A DNA stretch of 64,000 nucleotides, from contig NC_064046.1 of assembly GCF_932526225.1 (NCBI RefSeq), positions 15,203,408 to 15,267,407 of the forward strand, read 5' to 3'. Both the position numbers and the translations under genes were made by a program. A model generated the notes under the pieces. The model did no database searches, was not told where the DNA came from, and was given only the letters and a program-made list of their open reading frames with translations. Source of the DNA: Nematostella vectensis (taxonomy: Eukaryota > Cnidaria > Anthozoa > Actiniaria > Edwardsiidae). This document shows positions 47,211-61,200 of the stretch, piece by piece (positions within the stretch are counted from its first letter, which is position 1; each line of letters opens with the position of its first letter).

Positions 47211-50102
47211 CTATCAGCGGGAATCGAACCCAGGTCGCTGCGTTAGTAGTCAAGTGCCCGCAACGAAAGACTAACGTGGCATTGCTGAAGGGAATTGTAA
47301 TGAAAATTACTTTTAATACTATTGGTATCGTAAACTATCCCAAGAAAAGTCACCATCGGACTGGAGGTTACATTAGGGAAAAGCTTTAGGGTTACATTCG
47401 GGAATTTGTTTTACGAGTGTAACCTCCAAAAGGTTACAATCGATAATTTTTTCCTGAATGTAAATTCCAAAAAGTAACATTAGGAAAAATAAAACAGTAT
47501 ACTCGGAAAAAAAGGTATATCAATCTATCGAGCGCTATGCTCTATCTTAGAATCTACATAATCAAGTTATCCAAGGAATCTAGTTAGTTCTTGTGTGCAT
47601 AAAATATGTACAGGATCCTGAACAAAGCATGAGCACATCAAAGATGCTGAGAGTACATAAAAATGTCCCTATACCTTCTTTTTATGTCATGACACACCAA
47701 GAACAGTATAATTAAGTATCGATATTTAAAAAAAAAATAAAGAAAAAAAAGTAAGCTATCAGCGGGAATCGAACCTCCAAAAGGTTACAATCGATATTTT
47801 TTTTCCGAATGTAAATTCCAAAAAGTAACATTAGGAAAAATAAAACAGTATACTCGGAAAAAAAGTTATATCCATCTATCGAGCGTTATGCTCTATGTTA
47901 GAATCTACTTAATCAAGTTATCCAAGGAATCTAGTTAGTTCTTGTGTGCATAAAATATGTACAGGATCCTGAACAAAGCATGAGCACATCAAAGATGCTG
48001 AGAGTACATAAAAAAGTTCCTATACCTTCTTTTAATGTCATGACACACCAAGAACAGTATAATTAGGTATCGATATTTAAAAAACAATAAAGAATAAAAA
48101 AAAAAGCCTATCAGCGGGAATCGAACCCGGGTCGCTGCGTTAGTAGTCAAGTGCCCGCAACGAAAGACTAACGTGGCATTGCTGAAGGGAATTGTAATGA
48201 AAATTACTTTAAATACTATTGGTATCGTAAACTATCCCAAGCAAAGTCACCATCGGACTGCAGGTTACATTCGGGAAAAGCTTCAGGGTTACATTCGGGA
48301 ATTTGTTTTACGAGTGTAACCTCCAAAAGGTTACAATCGATAATTTTTTTACGAATGTAAATTCCAAAAAGTAACATTAGGAAAAATAAAACAGTATACT
48401 CGGAAAAAAAGGTATATCAATCTATCGAGCGTTATGCTCTATGTTAGAATCTACTTAATCAAGTTATCCAAGGAATCTAGTTAGTTCTTGTGTGCATAAA
48501 ATATGTACAGGATCCTGAACAAAGCATGAGCACATCAAAGATGCTGAGAGTACATAAAAATGTCCCTATACCTTCTTTTTATGTCATGACACACCAAGAA
48601 CAGTATAATTAAGTATCGATATTTAAAAAAAAAAAATAAAGAAGAAAAAAAATAGGCTATCAGCGGGAAGCGAACCCAGGTCGCTGCGTTAGTAGTCAAG
48701 TGCCCGCAACGAAAGACTAACGTGGCATTGCTGAAGGGAATTGTAATGAAAATTACTTTTAATACTATTGGTATCGTAAACTATCCCAAGAAAAGTCACC
48801 ATCGGACTGGAGGTTACATTAGGGAAAAGCTTTAGGGTTACATTCGGGAATTTGTTTTACGAGTGTAACCTCCAAAAGGTTACAATCGATAATTTTTTCC
48901 TGAATGTAAATTCCAAAAAGTAACATTAGGAAAAATAAAACAGTATACTCGGAAAAAAAGGTATATCAATCTATCGAGCGCTATGCTCTATCTTAGAATC
49001 TACATAATCAAGTTATCCAAGGAATCTAGTTAGTTCTTGTGTGCATAAAATATGTACAGGATCCTGAACAAAGCATGAGCACATCAAAGATGCTGAGAGT
49101 ACATAAAAATGTCCCTATACCTTCTTTTTATGTCATGACACACCAAGAACAGTATAATTAAGTATCGATATTTAAAAAAAAAATAAAGAAAAAAAAGTAA
49201 GCTATCAGCGGGAATCGAACCTCCAAAAGGTTACAATCGATATTTTTTTTCCGAATGTAAATTCCAAAAAGTAACATTAGGAAAAATAAAACAGTATACT
49301 CGGAAAAAAAGTTATATCCATCTATCGAGCGTTATGCTCTATGTTAGAATCTACTTAATCAAGTTATCCAAGGAATCTAGTTAGTTCTTGTGTGCATAAA
49401 ATATGTACAGGATCCTGAACAAAGCATGAGCACATCAAAGATGCTGAGAGTACATAAAAAAGTTCCTATACCTTCTTTTAATGTCATGACACACCAAGAA
49501 CAGTATAATTAGGTATCGATATTTAAAAAACAATAAAGAATAAAAAAAAAAGCCTATCAGCGGGAATCGAACCCGGGTCGCTGCGTTAGTAGTCAAGTGC
49601 CCGCAACGAAAGACTAACGTGGCATTGCTGAAGGGAATTGTAATGAAAATTACTTAAAATACTATTGGTATCGTAAACTATCCCAAGCAAAGTCACCATC
49701 GGACTGCAGGTTACATTCGGGAAAAGCTTCAGGGTTACATTCGGGAATTTGTTTTACGAGTGTAACCTCCAAAAGGTTACAATCGATAATTTTTTTACGA
49801 ATGTAAATTCCAAAAAGTAACATTAGGAAAAATAAAACAGTATACTCGGAAAAAAAGGTATATCAATCTATCGAGCGTTATGCTCTATGTTAGAATCTAC
49901 TTAATCAAGTTATCCAAGGAATCTAGTTAGTTCTTGTGTGCATAAAATATGTACAGGATCCTGAACAAAGCATGAGCACATCAAAGATGCTGAGAGTACA
50001 TAAAAATGTCCCTATACCTTCTTTTTATGTCATGACACACCAAGAACAGTATAATTAAGTATCGATATTTAAAAAAAAAAAATAAAGAAGAAAAAAAATA
50101 GG
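47211..50102 (+). repeat. HOR 1.99 kb, third copy and contracted fourth copy
   Basis: Units at 47211, 47756 (short) and 48108 continue the series with AAAAAAGTTCC. Unit 48657 is a fusion of the fourth and first unit types (see the separate entry). Units 49202 (short) and 49554 follow 1446 bp after their partners. Unit 49554 has CTTAAAATAC where its relatives have CTTTAAATAC. Confidence 0.93.
48657..49201 (+). repeat. Chimeric unit formed by unequal exchange
   Basis: The leader and first bases (AAAGAAGAAAA..., GGGAAGCG) match the X-type unit at 46664. From AACCCAGG on, everything matches the unit at 47211 (AAGAAAAGTC, ACATTAGGG, TTTTTTCCTGAATG, TACATAATC). The switch lies between the last X-type base (48670) and the first other-type base (48678), that is, in CGAACCC inside the B box. 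Confidence 0.9.
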
Positions 50103-51920
50103 CTATCAGCGGGAAGCGAACCCGGGTCGCTGCGTTAGTAGTCAAGTGCCCGCAACGAAAGACTAACGTGGCATTGCTGAAGGGAATTGTAATGAAAATT
50201 ACTTTCAATACTATTGGTATCGTAAACTATCCCAAGCAAAGTCACCATCGGACTGGAGGTTACATTCGGGAAAAGCTTCAGGGTTACATTCGGGAATTTG
50301 TTTTACGAGTGTAACCTCCAAAAGGTTACAATCGATAATTTTTTTTCCGAATGTAAATTCCAAAAAGTAACATTAGGAAAAATAAAACAGTATACTCGGA
50401 AAAAAAGGTATATCAATCTATCGAGCGCTATGCTCTATGTTAGAATCTACTTAATGAAGTTATCCAAGGAATCTAGTTAGTTCTTGTGTGCATAAAATAT
50501 GTACAGGATCCTGAACAAAGCATGAGCACATCAAAGATGCTGAGAGTACATAAAAATGTCCCTATACCTTCTTTTTATGTCATGACACACCAAGAACAGT
50601 ATAATTAAGTATCGATATTTAAAAAAAAATAATAAAGAAAATAAAATAGGCTATCAGCGGGAATAGAACCCGGGTCGCTGCGTTAGTGGTCAAGTGCCCG
50701 CAACGAAAGACTAACGTGGCATTGCTGAAGGGAATTGTAATGAAAATTACTTTTAATACTATTGGTATCGTAAACTATCCCAAGCAAAGTCACCATCGGA
50801 CTGGAGGTTATATTCGGGAAAAGCTTTAGGGTTACATTAGGGAATTTGTTTTACGAGTGTAACCTCCAAAAGGTTACAAACGATAATTTTTTCCTGAATG
50901 TAAATTCCTAAAAGTAACATTAGGAAAAATAAAACAGTATACTCGGAAAAAAAGGTATATCAATCTATCGAGCGCTATGCTCTATGTTAGAATCTACTTA
51001 ATCAAGTTATCCAAGGAATCTAGTTAGTTCTTGTGTGCATAAAATATGTACAGGATCCTGAACAAAGCATGAGCACATCAAAGATACTGAGAGTACATAA
51101 AAATGTCCCTATACCTTCTTTTTTTGTCATGACACACCAAGAACAGTATAAGTAAGTATCGATATTTAAAAAAAAAATAAAGAAAAAAAAATAGGCTATC
51201 AGCGGGAATCGAACCCGTGTCGCTGCGTTAGTAGTCAAGTGCCCGCAACGAAAGACTAACGTGGCATTGCTGAAGAGAATTATAATGAAAATTACTATTA
51301 ATACTATTGGTATCGTAAACTATCCCAAGCAAAGTCACCATCGGACTGGAGGTTACATTCGGGAAAACCTTCAGGGTTACATTCGGAAATTTGTTTTACG
51401 AGTGTAACCTCCAAAAGGTTACAATCGATAATTTTTTTTCCGAATGTAAATTTCAAAAAGTAACATTAGGAAAAATAAAACAGTATACTCGGAAAAAAAG
51501 GTATATCAATCTATCGAGCGCTATGCTCTATGTTAGAATCTACTTAATGAAGTTATCCAAGGAATCTAGTTAGTTCTTGTGTGCATAAAATATGTACAGG
51601 ATCCTGAACAAAGCATGAGCACATCAAAGATGCTGAGAGTACATAAAAATGTCCCTATACCTTCTTTTTATGTCATGACACACCAAGAACAGTATAATTA
51701 AGTATCGATATTTAAAAAAAAATAATAAAGAAAATAAAATAGGCTATCAGCGGGAATAGAACCCGGGTCGCTGCGTTAGTGGTCAAGTGCCCGCAACGAA
51801 AGACTAACGTGGCATTGCTAAAGGGAATTGTAATGAAAATTACTTTTAATACTATTGGTATCGTAAACTATCCCAAGCAAAGTCACCATCGGACTGGAGG
51901 TTATATTCGGGAAAAGCTTG
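50103..51920 (+). repeat. X-Y-Z-Y block, copy 1
   Basis: Units at 50103 (X, GGGAAGCGAACC), 50651 (Y, GGGAATAGAACC with GGTTATATTCGGG), 51196 (Z, AACCCGTGTCGC with AAAACCTTCAGG) and the first part of 51744 (Y). They resemble the units at 13405-14502 far to the left (offset about 36.7 kb) and recur at 61714. The leader ATAAAGAAAATAAAATAGG is private to this block and its copy. Confidence 0.93.
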
Positions 51921-52291
51921 AGGGTTACATTCGGGAATTTGTTTTACGAGTGTAACCTCCAAAAGGTTACAATCGATAGTTTTTTTTTTCGAATGTAAAT
52001 TCCAAAAAGTAACATTAGGAAAAATAAAACAGTATACTCGGAAAAAAAGGTATATCAATCTATCGAGCGCTGTGCTCTATGTTAGAATCTACTTAATCAA
52101 GTTATCCAAGGAATCTAGTTAGTTCTTGTGTGCATAAAATATGTACATGATCCTGAACAAAGCATGAGCACATCAAAGATGCTGAGAGTACATAAAAATG
52201 TCCCTATACCTTCTTTTTATGTCATGACACACCAAGAACAGTATAATTAAGTATCGATATTTAAAAAAAAAATAAAGAAAAAAAAAATAGG
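51744..52291 (+). repeat. Chimeric unit at the duplication boundary
   Basis: The first part (GGGAATAGAACC, TTAGTGGTC, GGTTATATTCGGG, GCTTGAGGG) is Y type as in 63355. From CAATCGATAGTTTTTTTTTT on (CGCTGTGCTC, ACATGATCC) it is the type at 34704. The switch falls between about 51921 and 51968, where both types are identical. Confidence 0.9.
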
Positions 52292-55200
52292 CTATCAGCG
52301 GGAATCGAACCCAGGTCGCTGCGTTAGTAGTCAAGTGCCCGCAACGAAAGACTAACGTGGCATTGCTGAAGAGAATTGCAATCAAAATTACTTTTAATAC
52401 TATTGGTATCGTAAACTATCCCAAGAAAAGTCACCATCGGACTGGAGGTTACATTAGGGAAAAGCTTTAGGGTTACATTCGGGAATTTGTTTTACGAGTG
52501 TAACCTCCAAAAGGTTACAATCGAAATTTTTTTCCTGAATGTAAATTCCAAAAAGTAACATTAGGAAAAATAAAACAGTATACTCGGAAAAAAAGGTATA
52601 TCAATCTATCGAGCGCTATGCTCTATCTTAGAATCTACATAATCAAGTTATCCAAGGAATCTAGTTAGTTCTTGTGTGCATAAAATATGTACAGGATCCT
52701 GAACAAAGCATGAGCACATCAAAGATGCTGAGAGTACATAAAAATGTCCCTATACCTTCTTTTTATGTCATGACACACCAAGAACAGTATAATTAAGTAT
52801 CGATATTTAAAAAAAAATAAAGAAAAAAAAGTAAGCTATCAGCGGGAATCGAACCTCCAAAAGGTTACAATCGATATTTTTTTTCCGAATGTAAATTCCA
52901 AAAAGTAACATTAGGAAAAATAAAACAGTATACTCGGAAAAAAAGTTATATCCATCTATCGAGCGTTATGCTCTATGTTAGAATCTACTTAATCAAGTTA
53001 TCCAAGGAATCTAGTTAGTTCTTGTGTGCATAAAATATGTACAGGATCCTGAACAAAGCATGAGCACATCAAAGATGCTGAGAGTACATAAAAATGTTCC
53101 TATACCTTCTTTTAATGTCATGACACACCAAGAACAGTATAATTAAGTATCGATATTTAAAAAAAAAATAAAGAATAAAAAAAAAAGCCTATCAGCGGGA
53201 ATCGAACCCGGGTCGCTGCGTTAGTAGTCAAGTGCCCGCAACGAAAGACTAACGTGGCATTGCTGAAGGGAATTGTAATGAAAATTACTTTTAATACTAT
53301 TGGTATCGTAAACTATCCCAAGCAAAGTCACCATCGGACTGCAGGTTACATTCGGGAAAAGCTTCAGGGTTACATTCGGGAATTTGTTTTACGAGTGTAA
53401 CCTCCAAAAGGTTACAATCGATAATTTTTTTACGAATGTAAATTCCAAAAAGTAACATTAGGAAAAATAAAACAGTATACTCGGAAAAAAAGGTATATCA
53501 ATCTATCGAGCGTTATGCTCTATGTTAGAATCTACTTAATCAAGTTATCCAAGGAATCTAGTTAGTTCTTGTGTGCATAAAATATGTACAGGATCCTGAA
53601 CAAAGCATGAGCACATCAAAGATGCTGAGAGTACATAAAAATGTCCCTATACCTTCTTTTTATGTCATGACACACCAAGAACAGTATAATTAAGTATCGA
53701 TATTTAAAAAAAAAATAAAGAAGAAAAAAAATAGGCTATCAGCGGGAAGCGAACCCGGGTCGCTGCGTTAGTAGTCAAGTGCCCGCAACGAAAGACTAAC
53801 GTGGCATTGCTGAAGGGAATTGTAATGAAAATTACTTTCAATACTATTGGTATCGTAAACTATCCCAAGCAAAGTCACCATCGGACTGGAGGTTACATTC
53901 GGGAAAAGCTTCAGGGTTACATTCGGGAATTTGTTTTACGAGTGTAACCTCCAAAAGGTTACAATCGATACTTTTTTTACGAATGTAAATTCCAAAAAGT
54001 AACATTAGGAAAAATAAAACAGTATACTCGGAAAAAAAGGTATATCAATCTATCGAGCGTTATGCTCTATGTTAGAATCTACTTAATCAAGTTATCCAAG
54101 GAATCTAGTTAGTTCTTGTGTGCATAAAATATGTACAGGATCCTGAACAAAGCATGAGCACATCAAAGATGCTGAGAGTACATAAAAATGTCCCTATACC
54201 TTCTTTTTATGTCATGACACACCAAGAACAGTATAATTAAGTATCGATATTTAAAAAAAAAAATAAAGAAGAAAAAAAATAGGCTATCAGCGGGAAGCGA
54301 ACCCGGGTCGCTGCGTTAGTAGTCAAGTGCCCGCAACGAAAGACTAACGTGGCATTGCTGAAGGGAATTGTAATGAAAATTACTTTCAATACTATTGGTA
54401 TCGTAAACTATCCCAAGCAAAGTCACCATCGGACTGAAGGTTACATTCGGGAAAAGCTTCAGGGTTACATTCGGGAATTTGTTTTACGATTGTAACCTCC
54501 AAAAGGTTACAATCGATAATTTTTTTTCCGAATGTAAATTCCAAAAAGTAACATTAGGAAAAATAAAACAGTATACTCGGAAAAAAAGGTATATCAATCT
54601 ATCGAGCGCTATGCTCTATGTTAGAATCTACTTAATCAAGTTATCCAAGGAATCTAGTTAGTTCTTGTGTGCATAAAATATGTACATGATCCTGAACAAA
54701 GCATGAGCACATCAAAGATGCTGAGAGTACATAAAAATGTCCCTATACCTTCTTTTTATGTCATGACACACCAAGAACAGTATAATTAAGTATCGATATT
54801 AAAAAAAAAAAAATAAAGAAAAAAAAGTAAGCTATCAGCGGGAATCGAACCTCCAAAAGGTTACAATCGATATTTTTTTTCCGAATGTAAATTCCAAAAA
54901 TTAACATTAGGAAAAATAAAACAGTATACTCGGAAAAAAAGGTATATCAATCTATCGAGCGTTATGCTCTATGTTAGAATCTACTTAATCGAGTTATCCA
55001 TGGAATCTAGCTAGTTCTTGTGTGCATAAAACATGTACAGGATCCTGAACAAATCATGAGTACATCAAAGATGCTGAGAGTACATAAAAATGTTCCTATA
55101 CCTTCTTTTTATGTCATGACACAACAAGAACAGTATAATTAAGTGTCGATATTTAAAAAATAAAAAATAAAGAAAAAAAAATAGGCTATCAGCGGGAATC

Positions 55201-58200
55201 GAACCCAGGTCGCTGCGTTAGTAGTCAAGTGCCCGCAACGAAAGACTAACGTGGCATTGCTGAAGAGAATTGCAATCAAAATTACTTTTAATACTATTGG
55301 TATCGTAAACTATCCCAAGCAAAGTCACCATCGGGCTGGAGGTTACATTCGGGAAAAGCTTTAGGGTTACATTCGGGAATTTGTTTTACGAGTGTAACCT
55401 CCAAAAGGTTACAATCGATAGTTTTTTTTCGAATGTAAATTCCAAAAAGTAACATTAGGAAAAACAAAACAGTATACTTGGAAAAAAAGGTATATCAATC
55501 TATCGAGCGCTATGCTCTTTGTTGGAATCTACTTAATCAAGTTATTCAAGGAATCTAGTTAGTTCTTGTGTGCATAAAATATGTACAAGATCCTGAACAA
55601 AGCATGAGCACATCAAAGATGCTGAGAGTACATAAAAATGTCCCTATACCTTCTTTTTATGTCATGACACACCAAGAACAGTATAATTAAGTATCGATAT
55701 TTAAAAAAAAAAAAAAAAAGAAAAAAAAATAGGCTATCAGCGGGAATCGAACCCAGGTCGCTGCGTTAGTAGTCAAGTGCCCGCAACGAAAGACTAACGT
55801 GGCATTGCTGAAGAGAATTGCAATGAAAATTACTTTTAATACTATTGGTATCGTAAACTATCCCAAGCAAAGTCACCATCGGGCTGGAGGTTACATTCGG
55901 GAAAAGCTTCAGGGTTACATTCGGGAATTTGTTTTACGAGTGTAACCTCCAAAAGGTTACAATCGATAGTTTTTTTTTCGAATGTAAATTCCAAAAAGTA
56001 ACATTAGGAAAAATAAAACAGTATACTTGGAAAAAAAGGTATATCAATCTATCGAGCGCTGTGCTCTATGTTAGAATCTACTTAATCAAGTTATCCAAGG
56101 AATCTAGTTAGTTCTTGTGTGCATAAAATATGTACATGATCCTGAACAAAGCATGAGCACATCAAAGATGCTGAGAGTACATAAAAATGTCCCTATACCT
56201 TCTTTTTATGTCATGACACACCAAGAACAGTATAATTAAGTATCGATATTTAAAAAAAAAATAAAGAAGAAAAAAAATAGGCTATCAGCGGGAAGCGAAC
56301 CCGGGTCGCTGCGTTAGTAGTCAAGTGCCCGCAACGAAAGACTAACGTGGCATTGCTGAAGGGAATTGTAATGAAAATTACTTTCAATACTATTGGTATC
56401 GTAAACTATCCCAAGAAAAGTCACCATCGGACTGGAGGTTACATTAGGGAAAAGCTTTAGGGTTACATTCGGGAATTTGTTTTACGAGTGTAACCTCCAA
56501 AAGGTTACAATCGATAATTTTTTCCTGAATGTAAATTCCAAAAAGTAACATTAGGAAAAATAAAACAGTATACTCGGAAAAAAAGGTATATCAATCTATC
56601 GAGCGCTATGCTCTATCTTAGAATCTACATAATCAAGTTATCCAAGGAATCTAGTTAGTTCTTGTGTGCATAAAATATGTACAGGATCCTGAACAAAGCA
56701 TGAGCACATCAAAGATGCTGAGAGTACATAAAAATGTCCCTATACCTTCTTTTTATGTCATGACACACCAAGAACAGTATAATTAAGTATCGATATTTAA
56801 AAAAAAATAAAGAAAAAAAAGTAAGCTATCAGCGGGAATCGAACCTCCAAAAGGTTACAATCGATATTTTTTTTCCGAATGTAAATTCCAAAAAGTAACA
56901 TTAGGAAAAATAAAACAGTATACTCGGAAAAAAAGTTATATCCATCTATCGAGCGTTATGCTCTATGTTAGAATCTACTTAATCAAGTTATCCAAGGAAT
57001 CTAGTTAGTTCTTGTGTGCATAAAATATGTACAGGATCCTGAACAAAGCATGAGCACATCAAAGATGCTGAGAGTACATAAAAATGTTCCTATACCTTCT
57101 TTTAATGTCATGACACACCAAGAACAGTATAATTAAGTATCGATATTTAAAAAAAAATAAAGAATAAAAAAAAAAGCCTATCAGCGGGAATCGAACCCGG
57201 GTCGCTGCGTTAGTAGTCAAGTGCCCGCAACGAAAGACTAACGTGGCATTGCTGAAGGGAATTGTAATGAAAATTACTTTTAATACTATTGGTATCGTAA
57301 ACTATCCCAAGCAAAGTCACCATCGGACTGCAGGTTACATTCGGGAAAAGCTTCAGGGTTACATTCGGGAATTTGTTTTACGAGTGTAACCTCCAAAAGG
57401 TTACAATCGATAATTTTTTTACGAATGTAAATTCCAAAAAGTAACATTAGGAAAAATAAAACAGTATACTCGGAAAAAAAGGTATATCAATCTATCGAGC
57501 GTTATGCTCTATGTTAGAATCTACTTAATCAAGTTATCCAAGGAATCTAGTTAGTTCTTGTGTGCATAAAATATGTACAGGATCCTGAACAAAGCATGAG
57601 CACATCAAAGATGCTGAGAGTACATAAAAATGTCCCTATACCTTCTTTTTATGTCATGACACACCAAGAACAGTATAATTAAGTATCGATATTTAAAAAA
57701 AAAAATAAAGAAGAAAAAAAATAGGCTATCAGCGGGAAGCGAACCCGGGTCGCTGCGTTAGTAGTCAAGTGCCCGCAACGAAAGACTAACGTGGCATTGC
57801 TAAAGGGAATTGTAATGAAAATTACTTTCAATACTATTGGTATCGTAAACTATCCCAAGCAAAGTCACCATCGGACTGGAGGTTACATTCGGGAAAAGCT
57901 TCAGGGTTACATTCGGGAATTTGTTTTACGAGTGTAACCTCCAAAAGGTTACAATCGATAATTTTTTTACGAATGTAAATTCCAAAAAGTAACATTAGGA
58001 AAAATAAAACAGTATACTCGGAAAAAAAGGTATATCAATCTATCGAGCGTTATGCTCTATGTTAGAATCTACTTAATCAAGTTATCCAAGGAATCTAGTT
58101 AGTTCTTGTGTGCATAAAATATGTACAGGATCCTGAACAAAGCATGAGCACATCAAAGATGCTGAGAGTACATAAAAATGTCCCTATACCTTCTTTTTAT

Positions 58201-61200
58201 GTCATGACACACCAAGAACAGTATAATTAAGTATCGATATTTAAAAAAAAAAATAAAGAAGAAAAAAAATAGGCTATCAGCGGGAAGCGAACCCGGGTCG
58301 CTGCGTTAGTAGTCAAGTGCCCGCAACGAAAGACTAACGTGGCATTGCTGAAGGGAATTGTAATGAAAATTACTTTCAATACTATTGGTATCGTAAACTA
58401 TCCCAAGCAAAGTCACCATCGGACTGGAGGTTACATTCGGGAAAAGCTTCAGGGTTACATTCGGGAATTTGTTTTACGATTGTAACCTCCAAAAGGTTAC
58501 AATCGATAATTTTTTTTCCGAATGTAAATTCCAAAAAGTAACATTAGGAAAAATAAAACAGTATACTCGGAAAAAAAGGTATATCAATCTATCGAGCGCT
58601 ATGCTCTATGTTAGAATCTACTTAATCAAGTTATCCAAGGAATCTAGTTAGTTCTTGTGTGCATAAAATATGTACATGATCCTGAACAAAGCATGAGCAC
58701 ATCAAAGATGCTGAGAGTACATAAAAATGTCCCTATACCTTCTTTTTATGTCATGACACACCAAGAACAGTATAATTAAGTATCGATATTAAAAAAAAAA
58801 AAATAAAGAAAAAAAAGTAAGCTATCAGCGGGAATCGAACCTCCAAAAGGTTACAATCGATATTTTTTTTCCGAATGTAAATTCCAAAAATTAACATTAG
58901 GAAAAATAAAACAGTATACTCGGAAAAAAAGGTATATCAATCTATCGAGCGTTATGCTCTATGTTAGAATCTACTTAATCAAGTTATCCATGGAATCTAG
59001 CTAGTTCTTGTGTGCATAAAACATGTACAGGATCCTGAACAAATCATGAGTACATCAAAGATGCTGAGAGTACATAAAAATGTTCCTATACCTTCTTTTT
59101 ATGTCATGACACAACAAGAACAGTATAATTAAGTGTCGATATTTAAAAAATAAAAAATAAAGAAAAAAAAATAGGCTATCAGCGGGAATCGAACCCAGGT
59201 CGCTGCGTTAGTAGTCAAGTGCCCGCAACGAAAGACTAACGTGGCATTGCTGAAGAGAATTGCAATCAAAATTACTTTTAATACTATTGGTATCGTAAAC
59301 TATCCCAAGCAAAGTCACCATCGGGCTGGAGGTTACATTCGGGAAAAGCTTTAGGGTTACATTCGGGAATTTGTTTTACGAGTGTAACCTCCAAAAGGTT
59401 ACAATCGATAGTTTTTTTTCGAATGTAAATTCCAAAAAGTAACATTAGGAAAAACAAAACAGTATACTCGGAAAAAAAGGTATATCAATCTATCGAGCGC
59501 TATGCTCTTTGTTGGAATCTACTTAATCAAGTTATTCAAGGAATCTAGTTAGTTCTTGTGTGCATAAAATATGTACAGGATCCTGAACAAAGCATGAGCA
59601 CATCAAAGATGCTGAGAGTACATAAAAATGTCCCTATACCTTCTTTTTATGTCATGACACACCAAGAACAGTATAATTAAGTATCGATATTTAAAAAAAA
59701 AAAATAAAGAAAAAAAAATAGGCTATCAGCGGGAATCGAACCCAGGTCGCTGCGTTAGTAGTCAAGTGCCCGCAACGAAAGACTAACGTGGCATTGCTGA
59801 AGAGAATTGCAATGAAAATTACTTTTAATACTATTGGTATCGTAAACTATCCCAAGCAAAGTCACCATCGGGCTGGAGGTTACATTCGGGAAAAGCTTCA
59901 GGGTTACATTCGGGAATTTGTTTTACGAGTGTAACCTCCAAAAGGTTACAATCGATAGTTTTTTTTTCGAATGTAAATTCCAAAAAGTAACATTAGGAAA
60001 AATAAAACAGTATACTCGGAAAAAAAGGTATATCAATCTATCGAGCGCTGTGCTCTATGTTAGAATCTACTTAATCAAGTTATCCAAGGAATCTAGTTAG
60101 TTCTTGTGTGCATAAAATATGTACATGATCCTGAACAAAGCATGAGCACATCAAAGATGCTGAGAGTACATAAAAATGTCCCTATACCTTCTTTTTATGT
60201 CATGACACACCAAGAACAGTATAATTAAGTATCGATATTTAAAAAAAAAATAAAGAAAAAAAAAATAGGCTATCAGCGGGAATCGAACCCAGGTCGCTGC
60301 GTTAGTAGTCAAGTGCCCGCAACGAAAGACTAACGTGGCATTGCTGAAGGGAATTGTAATGAAAATTACTTTTAATACTATTGGTATCGTAAACTATCCC
60401 AAGAAAAGTCACCATCGGACTGGAGGTTACATTAGGGAAAAGCTTTAGGGTTACATTCGGGAATTTGTTTTACGAGTGTAACCTCCAAAAGGTTACAATC
60501 GATAATTTTTTCCTGAATGTAAATTCCAAAAAGTAACATTAGGAAAAATAAAACAGTATACTCGGAAAAAAAGGTATATCAATCTATCGAGCGCTATGCT
60601 CTATCTTAGAATCTACATAATCAAGTTATCCAAGGAATCTAGTTAGTTCTTGTGTGCATAAAATATGTACAGGATCCTGAACAAAGCATGAGCACATCAA
60701 AGATGCTGAGAGTACATAAAAATGTCCCTATACCTTCTTTTTATGTCATGACACACCAAGAACAGTATAATTAAGTATCGATATTTAAAAAAAAATAAAG
60801 AAAAAAAAGTAAGCTATCAGCGGGAATCGAACCTCCAAAAGGTTACAATCGATATTTTTTTTCCGAATGTAAATTCCAAAAAGTAACATTAGGAAAAATA
60901 AAACAGTATACTCGGAAAAAAAGTTATATCCATCTATCGAGCGTTATGCTCTATGTTAGAATCTACTTAATCAAGTTATCCAAGGAATCTAGTTAGTTCT
61001 TGTGTGCATAAAATATGTACAGGATCCTGAACAAAGCATGAGCACATCAAAGATGCTGAGAGTACATAAAAATGTCCATATACCTTCTTTTTATGTCATG
61101 ACACACCAAGAACAGTATAATTAAGTATCGATATTTAAAAAAAAAATAAAGAAAAAAAAAATAGGCCATCAGCGGGAATCGAACCCGGGTCGCTGCGTTA

